Shown piece by piece: positions 25,001 to 37,000 of a DNA stretch of 64,000 nucleotides. Positions within the stretch are counted from its first letter, which is position 1. The number at the start of each line of letters is the position of its first letter. The translations under genes and the position numbers were made by a program. Source of the DNA: Saxidomus purpurata (lineage: Eukaryota; Mollusca; Bivalvia; Venerida; Veneridae); contig JAFMSR010000003.1 of the NCBI GenBank assembly GCA_022818135.1, positions 9,527,976 to 9,591,975 on the forward strand. Reading direction: 5' to 3'. The notes under the pieces were generated by a model, which saw nothing but the letters and a program-made list of their open reading frames with translations, was not told the origin of the DNA and made no database searches.

Positions 25001-28000
25001 ATTAACATTCGTCGCAGAGAGATCATACTATCAATGCCGCTAAGGGGTTATTCTAACATTCGTCGCAGAGAGATCATACTATCAATGCCGCTAAGGGGTT
25101 ATTCTAACATTCGTCGCAGAGAGATGATACTAACAATGCCGCTAAGAGGTTATTCTAACATTCGACGCAGAGAGATCATACTATCAATGCCGCTAAGAGG
25201 TTATACTAACATTCGTCGCAGAGAGATGATACTATCAATGCCGCTAAGAGGTTATTCTAACATTCGTCGCAGAGAGATCATACTATCAATGCCGCTAAGG
25301 GGTTATTCTAACATTCGTCGCAGAGAGATCATACTATCAATGCCGCTAAGGGGTTATTCTAACATTCGTCGCAGAGAGATGATACTAACAATGCCGCTAA
25401 GAGGTTATTCTAACATTCGACGCAGAGAGATCATACTATCAATGCCGCTAAGAGGTTATACTAACATTCGTTGCAGAGAGATGATACTATCAATGCCGCT
25501 AAGGGGTTATTCTAACATTCGTCGCGGAGAGATCATACTATCAATGCCGCTAAGGGGTTATTCTAACATTCGTCGCGGAGAGATTATACTGTCAATGCCG
25601 CTAAGGGGTTATTCTAACATTCGTCGCAGAGAGATCATACTATCAATGCCGCTAAGGGGTTATTCTAACATTCGTCGCGGAGAGATCATACTATCAATGC
25701 CGCTAAGGGGTTATTCTAACATTCGTCGCGGAGAGATTATACTATCAATGTCGCTAAGGGGTTATTCTAACATTCGTCGCGGAGAGATCATACTATCAAT
25801 GTCGCTAAGGGGTTATTCTAACATTCGTCGCAGAGAGATCATACTATCAATGCCGCTAAGGGGTTATACTAACATTCGTCGCGGAGAGATTATACTATCA
25901 ATGTCGCTAAGAGGTTATACTAACATTCGTCGCAGAGAGATTATACTATCAATGCCGCTAAGAGGTTATACTAACATTCGTCGCAGAGAGATTATACTAT
26001 CACTCATCGAAAAGAGGTTATTTAAATCACACATGTTTGTTTTGCAGTAAGTGAAATAACGAGTTCCCTGATCAATTTAGATGGACAGACATATCTATGC
26101 TTTTGTGGATATATTGTAAGTAGTCCAGTTCATATAACTTATGTTTGCATTAAGACTATATTCTGTCATATGTGAATATTGTAAGGTACCTTGCATCTTA
26201 ACGCATTTATCGAGGCTTACCTCATTGGCAAGGAAGCTGGTGTCTGCCAGTAACATGTATGTAGGCCCTATCTGTGGATAACCGTCATGCCCTATAGCCT
26301 CACACACAAATGTGCAGACACTCTGATGGAAAACATCGACTTCTGCAAACAAGCACCAACGGCTGCTGTTTAGATTCCAGGTATTTCGTCAGAGAAAATA
26401 ATGCATACAAGTATCAGCATGATGAAAATGTCTAATTCCTGTACAACACATTGGTTAAGCAATCATACGGTAGTTTAACATGTTCATATTACTGTAGTTT
26501 TCGTTCGTAAGTGTATTCAGATTATTGTCAGAAAAAGAGAAATTTTACAAGCATTGTACGAGTACCTTTCTTAATTCAATAATGTCCAGTTAGATATGAA
26601 TATTATTTGGAGTTTTATGTCCAGTCATTTTTCTCATTTTGATGTGACAGTTTTAGATGCAAAAAAAACAACAAGATGACGTCTGGCAGTTATACGCTTT
26701 TGAGATGTACCATGTACTGTCCGCACTTAAAATAATGACCTGATATAAGAAACACATAAAAAGCCACCAGCCTTTTCAGCACACTGTACACAAATACAAC
26801 AAAATATCAATATTCTTATGTGAAAAACATAGAAGTAGTTACATAATGCATAAAATAGAATAAACAGCCTACCAACTGTGGCTCAAATGTGTTTTTCTTA
26901 CTTTTACAAATATAATATACATTGAACATTTTAAGTAGAACAACTCAAAGTTCACAAAAAGCCACGGACAAAAACAATGGAAAGAGTAGTTATCATCTTT
27001 CTGACCTAGATTAACTTATGAATGAAACACACACTGAAACAAATATTTCGACAGTTCCCAGATCTGGTTGCCATATGTTGATAATAAACAGTTGACTATA
27101 TCCATAAAGTTACATGATACTGTATAAAAAGGGTATGTTCGTACATAACACTTTCTGTATTTTGCAGTTTTATAATGCATTTAGATGTTTTTTCTAACAA
27201 TACATAGAACGAATATTCATTATTTGTGAAAGGTGTCTGAAACAATAAGCCCATGTCTAGTAAGTTTCACGAATAAACTAATTTTAACGGTACACAACTC
27301 AACGTTATAAAGACATTTTTATTTCAGACGAATAAAGGTAACCCTCTTGCAAAGAAAACACTGGAACACATGTATCTTGTTAATACAACGAAATACAAGT
27401 CTTTCAACAACATCTCTGTAAGTCTGAAAGTTTCTGGGAAAGAAAACTTTATTTTGTAACATTTATATACATATACACATTGTTAAACAAGTTAATATAA
27501 TATTAACGTTGTGACATTGATAATATGACTTTTAATAAAACATTGCAGTTGAATTGGTATGTTCATTTTGATTTGATTTACCATGTGTAATATATTTGTC
27601 ACAATTTCGTTTTTATTCGAAACAAATATCATACTATCATTATAATAATACAATGCATGGAAATAATAGCACGATCCACATTGTATATAAAGTTAATCTA
27701 TTCAGAAAAGACACCTGATTAGAATTAAAAATATTAGCAGTATTGTAATATAATTATTTTATTACCGTTTCAGTACATATGCAAACTTATATTATTACCA
27801 TTTTAGGTCGATACCGTTTTTCAAACTGGAGTGAATAAGGGGAAATATATGTACGCACTTATGTATGACAATATGAACCCGTTAAGTAAGGTAATATCAG
27901 TCTTTTGTTGATAAAAATGCCACCATCTCCACTGTAAACTTTCTAGAAATACGGCTTTTCTACATTTTACAAGCTTATACGCTTAAACATAAACCTGGCA

Positions 28001-31000
28001 GTTAGTTAATTTGGGTTATGTGAATATAAACAATTAACTCTACCTTTATTCCTGGGAGCCATCACCTAAATTCCCAGTAGTGTCATTAATTACTTTCATT
28101 GTGAATGGAAGAACCTTTTATCCGGGAATGAACCATTTCTACAATAAACCTCTACAACTGAAACAGTCTGCATCACAATAATAGTCGGACATACTTGAAT
28201 TTCCAGAACGTGAGTATGACGGGATTTTCAAGTCAACATTTAAGGGAATGTCTTTCATTGTTTACTCAACTATTTTGCATTTCACTATTATGTACAGCGT
28301 ATGTATATTTTGGCATTTTATTAATCAATTTATTTACCAAATACAGTGAACGTACATTTAAATTTCTAATTAAGCATTACAACATACCTGCAACTAAAGC
28401 AAGAATAATGACATAGAAGTGACTTGAAACGTAAAAGACACTACTTGCAATAATTTGCATCTGATAAATTTGATAATTTCAGAATCAAGAGAATATGGCA
28501 CAACGTGATTTTGAAACGGAATCTGCAATTCTGGTTTGGGATCCATATAGTGTAAGTAAATAGTCTCTGTTCCAAATAATATATGGTTATTTAACATTGT
28601 ACTGTACCATACGGATATATATTTGGACGAGTACCAAGCTAAGAAAACCGTATTGTTTGCAATATGGTTTTCTCAACTGGGTACGAGTTCAAATATATCT
28701 CCGTATTGTACAGTACAATATTAAAAAACCTTTTTATTCTATATCTATTTTATTTTAGTTTGAATTAAAGATGATTCACTGAATATTGTATTTCTGCCTT
28801 TTCCTCGTTTTTGTGTTTACAAGCAAACGACAAATTATCCTGATTTCAAGACGCTTAAACAAACTCTGTACACAGAGCGCCTACTTCACCCGATTTTCAT
28901 TCGCTTTCTATGCCAGAGAATAGTCATTTTCATATTTTATTTTGTCAACAGTTTGCAAATTTCCTTCTGTCCAATGGTTTTCGGTGTGAGTAAGGTAGGA
29001 TAGGGCCACATTAAAAAAATATTTTTTTTTTCATTTTCTTTATTTTTTTCTTTTGGAAAAAAAACACTCTAGGGTCGGGGGGTTTCGCTAGGTAGGGTCA
29101 GTCTTTTGGAAAAAAAAACACTCAAGGGTCAGGGGGTTTCGTTAGGTAGGGTCGTGTTGCCCGAAACACAGATATTATGTTTTGGTCTTACAAAGTGTCC
29201 CGCTAGACAGATCATCAATAACTACATCGAGAATACTGTATTGTGTAAAACGTACTTTATTTGGCGCAGTTAATTTTTAGAGCATTGCTTACAAATTCCA
29301 AACATTTGATATATTGGCGTAGACATGAATTAGCGCATCTTTAACTTCCGCTAATTTATATATTTAGCGCCAAGTGACGTATGATGATACGAACATGTCT
29401 TGAAATCGGCGGAATGGCTAGTTGGTGCACAAAGTCGTGTTAGAAACTCTTCCATTAGACTTGGCTGGAGGAAATCCGATCTGAAAGAGGCCGGCCCGTC
29501 AATAGGAGACTGAAAAATAAAACTCGTGAATGATTTTACTGTATTGTATACATTCGTATATAAGTTTTTCGAATCTACAAAATCAAAATGTTTATTGGTG
29601 GATTAATTTACATAATATACAATGAAATTATAATTGCCGGAAAGTTTAAAACCTTTTTCAATATGCCGATCAATATGCCGAACAAAGTCGTAGAGGACGT
29701 AACAAGTTTAAGTCTAGGTTGTCATATATTAGCGTAAACATGCTAAATCGTGGCTTAGATCGGCGCTACAGGCGCTTAAATCAGGAATCCGCTAATAATA
29801 AGTACGTTTACAGACTGTTTACGGTAGGTAGAATGCAGACAATGAAAACAGATTGGTGTAAATATGTGCTTTGTTTCCATTAATTCATTAATGGAAGAGC
29901 CCAGTCCCATGTAATTTGGATATGTCCCACATTTTCAAAACGCAGAGATATATCCTTAGACAGAACAATGCCCCTTACAATTGCAGAATACACAACATCT
30001 CGTTTCCCTGGCGTAAAAACTTTGTAAGATCCTCGTGCCCTCAAGGTACTAGATGCACCAGCTTGTTGTACCTCTGTAGCTAAATCATCGGCCACTTACT
30101 TGTATGTCAGCACTTCTTTTTCCCGACATAGTTACAAATTTTAAAAGTGGCATTTCGCATACGAACGCTTTCTGTGAAATAAGGACACACAGCAGTTTTG
30201 TCAAACAATATGAAAACAAATGCACAGTTGTCAGTTATACTGAATCAAATGCTAACTACCGATTGCTATCGATACAATGGTTAATCACTAATGATTTTTA
30301 TATAATAGTTAATGGTGCTGGGGTGTACTTTTTAAAAAGGTTTCTACCTTAAAATGAGTGAAATTTTCGCTGTTTTAATTTTTGAAAATTTAATATGTCC
30401 CCGAAAATTAGACACGCGCGCAAATATACGGTATCTCTTGGCTTCAATGTCAAGGTCAGCTATCATTTGAGTTGTGTGATTTGATATGCAATTTCTGATG
30501 GTTCAAGATAATATTTTAGCACATTATATTTTATTACAGATTAATATGGTCGGACTGCCGACCCGCAACAGATTCGAAGATAATGACCAGTTAAAATATT
30601 CATTACGATCAGTGGAAAAGTATGCATCATGGATTCAGCATATCTATATCATAACGAATCAACAAGTCCCTAATTGGCTCAATATTTCCAATCCAAAAAT
30701 ATCAGTTATATCAACAGAGGTGAGATTATGTTTTTCGCAATTATATTTTGAGTATTGTACCAACTGAGGCGAAACCTATATATATGACTTTGCAATTGAT
30801 ATACTAGACGTAGACATTATCTGTTAATCAACTGAGGCGAGAATGTGTAGGTCCTATTTCCAGCGACAGTGAGCGTATCTTATATTTTAGTTTATACGAA
30901 TTTATTTTAGTTCGATTACGAGGAAAGCTCCGTAGCTTATTTAATCGCTCCCGAACTCTCATTCTAGATGTCATCACGCTCGCTCGCGAGAGGCAGCGAG

Positions 31001-34000
31001 TTTTTCATTGCTGCTACCCATTTACAGTGTGGTATCAGTGTATTTGCCCAAGGACACATCTCGTGCTCCGGCTGGGATTCGAACCCGGGACCTCCCGTTC
31101 CGGAGGCGAACGCCCTAACCACAGAGCTATCGATCACCACAAAATACTGAGCGTATTATCAATAAAATCGAGAATATATACATGTATGTCCTTTTTATAC
31201 GAAAGCACCAGTACCGGGAATAGACAATATATTGATTTTAATTTAGAGCATAGGTAGATCAAAATGCCCTCTGTTTAACTGTTTTGTTTTTAATATTCTG
31301 ATATGAAGACGTGTTTAATTAACTAATCTATATATGATGTGCACATCAATGGTGAGCGGCAGAATGACATATTTTGTAACGATTAGGATGATAAAATATC
31401 TAAATGTTTGTGAAAACGGCTAATTTATAAAACCGTGCTCTTTGAAAGTTTCTAGAATGTTATAGTTACATTTTCAGGAAATATTTCCAAACAAGGACGA
31501 CTTGCCAACCTTCTCTTCTCCAGCAATAGAAAGCTATATGCATCGTATACCAAAATTGTCAGAGACATTTCTCTTCATGTGTGACGACTTCTTTTTCGGG
31601 AAACAAGTTCAGCTTAGTGACTTTTACACGGCTAAAGAAGGGCTTAAGGTATTGTTCATATTGAATAAGTTATTCTACGTTTTCAAACTATTTTGTTTCA
31701 AAATACGTCACCTTTTGATAGAATTGTTTTACCTTCTATACCAACTTTAGAAATTAGCTCCTTGGAAAGAAGTTTTCTTAGCACCCTAACTGGTTTCCGG
31801 ATAATTACACGAGAACGCTTGGGCGTATGATCTTGAAAATTGATGTGGAGGTTGGTCATGACCAACAGAGTACCAATATTGTTTTGAGGTCAGTATGTCA
31901 AATGTCAAGGTCACTTAGACCCGGAATAGTAAAACGGTTTCCGGTTGATAACTCGAGAACGTTTGGGCGTAGCATCTTGAAACTTGATGTGGAGGTTGGC
32001 CATGACTAGCAGATGACCCCTATTTTACGGTCATTATAGATCAAGGGTCACGGTCACGGTGACCTTGAATTTTATAATGGTTTCCGCTCAATATATTTAG
32101 TTAGAAGTGACGAATTGCAATGAAATTTTGGGTGCAGGTAGTTTGCGGGGTAAGAAAGCTTGGGATTGCATTTCGGGTCGCTAGGGTTAAGGTCAATGTC
32201 ACTGTAACTAAAATTAGAAAAATGGTTTCCGCTCAATAAATTGAGCTAGGAGTGTCGCATTGCAATGAACCTTGGTGTGTATGTAGCTGAATATTTTCTT
32301 AATATGTGGTGGGGGTAGGTCATGGTCACTGTTACTAAAAGTAGATGTTTTTCATTGATTGTCTTAAAAAATTCTGAAATTGTTTGAGCAAAAATGTTTT
32401 AAGGGGGTGGGAGGGGAGGTGGGGGGGGGGGGGTCCAGGCGAAGGTCATGTTACTAAAATAGATTTTCCCCAGTAAATTTTTCTTCAAATTCTACAATTT
32501 CTATAGGCGACGATTATATATACTTCACAGTGACTTTTACTTTAAAAATTGTTCCTTGCATATTTCGACTATTGAATCAAGGGGTAACGTGTTTCATAAA
32601 CAACTCTTGTTCTACTAGGACAGTTTTACAATTATTGTTAATACGTCGTCATTTTATCTGGAGTTTTAATTAAGTTAATAAAACCACTGTGATTTCTGGC
32701 TCTAGCCAAAAAAAGTAGTGTAATACACAAATATTTACGGTACACTTTACTTTGATAGTTATGAAAGATTAACGTTTAAATAGGTTTATAAGTCTGATGA
32801 GTGAAAAATATAGGCAAAATGGCTTCCTAGAAGATACAGAATAAAATTGTATGATATTAATTATTTTAAAAATAAGAATTGTGTTTTATATGCATCTTTC
32901 TATTAAGTAACATGCATCATCAGCTTTTACCGTATAAAAGGTGCTTTATTGTTTCTATCACAGTTCAAGCAAATGTTTAGTGCATTAGTGTTTTCAACAG
33001 ATATTTTGGGATGGACCTTTAGGGGAATGTGCTAAAGGATGTACACACACGGACCTCGGTAATGGTAAATGCGATAAAAAGTGTGACACCGTGAAATGTG
33101 GTTGGGACCATGGAGAATGCAGACCCATTCAACGTGAGCAGATCAAGCTTGGCCACCCAGTCGGACTCCACTATGGCTCTCTGTATAACACCATGGCGAT
33201 GTTTAATCGAAAATTTAATAATGCCAAAAAGTATCGAATGCCACCACATGTTCCACTGTTGTTGAGTAAGAAAGTTGCGATTGACCTATACAATAGGTAA
33301 TATAGTATTACTTTTAAAATCTGCATTTTGGTTTTACTCAAAATTAATGTTATTGATAAAGATGTGTCATTTATTGGGACTTATGAAGTTGTAACATACA
33401 TAATTTTTAGCAAGTTTGATAATAGAGAACAAATCGAAAATTGAGAATATTTGCTCAATTAAGAAATTCATTCTTAGTTATTATTGTTATAGCTCTGGTA
33501 TGGGCCTTGGAGGGCCACTTTTGAGTTTCGCTTACGGGTGTTTTTGACTTGTTGACTTTCAACTTTTGACTTTTGACTAGACGCTCTTCAGACACTTTAA
33601 AGGAAGGACGTAAAAGCAAATGATCTGCTGTGACAATATAAACTGGGATTCGACCGTTAAGTTAAATAGTTTGTGTAGCACGAAACGTGTTTGCTGAAAT
33701 AAATGAACTAAGTTACTTTTGTCTTGCATTTATTTTGTATCAATGAGCCGTGACGGCGCGTCAGAGGCGACCTTGGGGCCTCCGCGGGCGGCGACGCAAC
33801 TCTCGGCTCGGGAGGCCTGTGGGGCCTCTTTCTTTAATAATAATAATAATAAAAAATCTCTTATTTAAAGAGCTAGCTCATTAAGCATAATGTACATAAA
33901 AGCAACATATTCTATCTACCATGAACCTTCTTTTAACAATGATAATATACAATGAGAATTTTCTTAAGCGGGGTTGGGGACTTGCCCCCAGGCGTCAAGC

Positions 34001-37000
34001 CAACTATGAAGGAACTGTAAAAAAAGATTTTTTTTGTTGCTATGGTAACATTTTAAAAAATACTTTTTATGTTTTATGTATCTATATGTTAATATCACAA
34101 GGTATACCGAAGAAATTAAAGGCTGTAATAGATAAGTATATTGTATATGTTGTCCTCAGTAGCAGTTCCTAGTATTACCTGAACCTGCCGCTGGAGGTCC
34201 TCAGTGAGGACCGTGTATAGGGTAGGTAGGGTTAGGTTAGGATTAGGTCTTTTTTCATAAGTGATAAGTAATAAGTCAACAGTCAAAAGTCAAAAGTCAA
34301 AAGGATAAGAATAAGTCAAAAGTCAAAAGTCAAAAGAAAAGTCAAAAGTCAAAAGAAATAAGCATAAACATAAGAATAAGTCAAAAGTCAAAACAAAAAG
34401 CGTGTTAAAACACGTTTTATTTTGTTACTATGACACAAAGAGTAACTTTTATATATATATAATTGATTTAAAAACTTTTAAAAGAAATGATTATTGAGGT
34501 GACGTGTTATATTGTTTTAAAAAAACGCCAAAGAGGCAAACAGTGTTCTAGTCATAAGTCAAAAGTACGGCGTACAAAAGTCATAAGTCAAAAGTAAAAA
34601 AAACCCCGCAAGTCGAAACTCAAAAGTGGCCCTCCAAGGCTTCCATACTCTGGTCATGTTCCAAATTCAGATACAGTATTAATGTGGATAGGCGTAGTAG
34701 TAGGGGTTGTATCCTGTTTGGCAAGCCAAATTTTATGTACACGCCCAAAAATCACTCTTTCTAAAAGAGGAGATTGGAAGTTCAGTGGCCGTATCTTCCA
34801 AGGCGAGATAGACTGCACTATTTTACAGAAAAGTATCTTCTGAGGCGACATAGACGGCACTATTTTAAACAAAAAGCATGAAACATAATTATAGTTTTTC
34901 AAAGAAAGGATAGAATTTGACCACCACTTACCATTTTCTTTAACATGATGATGACCACGTCGCCTCGTAAGATACGGCCACTGAAATCATCATCATCTCT
35001 TTTTATACGAAACGTGGGTGACTTGGGGCGTTATGTAGAAATTTATGAAAGAAATACATACTTTACAGTTTTCAGGAGGGATTTGCAAAATCATCTGCAA
35101 TGCATTTCCGTTCTCAATTCAACATTCAGTACACAATGGCATACTACGAGTTTGTTTCATCTGCACAAGTTGACATAACAACGCCAGAAATTATTGACAA
35201 GCTATGTGAAAAGAAAACAGGGTTTGTACAATTGCAAGTCTAAATAAATTGTAATGATTTTAAAACTGGGTATTATCAATATTGGTTTTAGTTGGTTGCA
35301 GTCTTCTTTTACTGATCCAAATAGTCTTCTACATAATAAACAGTTCTTAGAAAACAACATCAGTTCCAATAACATTTTATCATAAGCTTTAATTAAACAG
35401 AATCAAGATGCTGAAGATGAAATATCCTACACACTTTAACGATAAAATCATATAATGAAAAGTTTGTTTAAAAGTTAGCTCCTTGTTTCTTAATTTTCTT
35501 TTTTTTTTCAATCCAGGTCATTAGCATACAAAGATCTTGAGAACTTTAGAAGCCATGCCTGGGAATATCTGTGTGACGCATGTTTACGGGTTTGCAATAT
35601 AATTTTTAGCATTTATAACGGATGCGAAACGACACATTTATAACTTGTAATTAGTGTTAGTCCCTCTTTCTATCTGGACGCCTGAGAATAAGAAGATGGT
35701 CTACATGTAAATTGATACCGGAAAAGAGAGTTAGCACTTTGTTTTTTGATAAATACTCCGTTCGGCCATGGATGGTGTCCAGCAAGCGGCTTAGCATAAA
35801 CATGACACTGCCTCAGAAGTTTCCCTTTAACAAATATGTGTTGTTGTGTAGGGATAGAGCGTCGGACTCCTGACCCGGAGAACGTAGGTTTGAACCCAAG
35901 CAGTGCATTTGAACGCGACTTCCGTAATCCATTCTTTCTGCGCGAGTACTGGTCAGAACTCCAGGCACTGAGAGTAGTCAGTACAAGTTAAAAGAACTTC
36001 TTCTACAATCGATGTTAACTAAATTAGTTTAAACTAACACATCTGTCTAATAGATCTTTTTGTGTAAGTATGAACCAAGAATACGTTGGGTAACCTATCG
36101 TGATCTGTATGTATCAAAAAATAAGAAAAAAGTTGTACAGGACATTTTGTTTGGTATTATTGATTCTATCAAGCGGAAATTGTGTAACTGAACTTACAAC
36201 TGATGACAGTGAACATATTGTGTTTCAGGTATTTAAACAAGATAGTCCACAATGCGAGCTTATCATTGATATCCTTAAGACAGCAAATATTACACAACTG
36301 AAATACAAGTACGTACATTTTGTTATTATTCAAACTGGTAGTTTATTGTAATTCCAGAAATATGAGTATTTACACGGTAGATACAAACAACTCAAAACCC
36401 AAATTTTCTTTTCCAAACTATGTTTTTATAAGATTTTTAAGCATATAATTATAAAAATATGAGTATCTCTGCTCTAATGTTTGCTTGTTTATTGGCTTGG
36501 GGTATTCTCTGGGGTTATTGTTTAAACGATGTTTTTTCTTTGTAAAACAATTTTACAATGAAACTACACAGGTTCAAAAATACAAATGTGTATAATTGTA
36601 TAAAAAAATATAAACTACCATATGGTAGTTAAGAAAAGTGGATTGAAAAATAACTTTTCTTGTGCCTCCCATTATATGTTATTCGGAAAAGAATTTAACG
36701 TATGTTTAAGTTATACCTCTAACATATCAAAATAATGATGATACACTGGCAAATGTTTTTAATTTTGTATCACTAATTTTCTAAATCTTGGTGCTAATTT
36801 CTTGATCAATCATTTCTTAGTAATATTATTACGATTTTGCAGGCATAAGGTATCAACAGAGGCTAGACATTTCGTAATGATCATAAGTAATCTAAAACGT
36901 ACCCAAAAGGACCTGTCAAAGGTTCTACAGCAACCTCGGTAAAATATATATTATATCATTTTGTAAAGCTACTGAAGTACTTAATACTTATATTGTTCTT

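Noticed and set aside
24932..26050. 372-codon open frame of 17-residue repeats
   Set aside because: Produced by the 51-bp minisatellite inside intron 3. Unit differences change amino acids freely, and the frame ends in the exon 4 acceptor, not in phase with the gene.
31070..31130. Functional tRNA gene on the minus strand
   Set aside because: Box A and box B are good, but the cloverleaf is not complete and a SINE body follows; better explained as a tRNA-derived SINE.
33744..33830. rRNA fragment (GC-rich patch)
   Set aside because: GC-rich and unlike its surroundings, but I cannot match it to a conserved rRNA stretch; it sits inside a foldback element.
36100..36228. N-terminal extension of exon 13 with a signal-peptide-like stretch
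   Set aside because: The frame is open upstream, but a good acceptor at 36228 and phase agreement with exon 12 place the exon start there.
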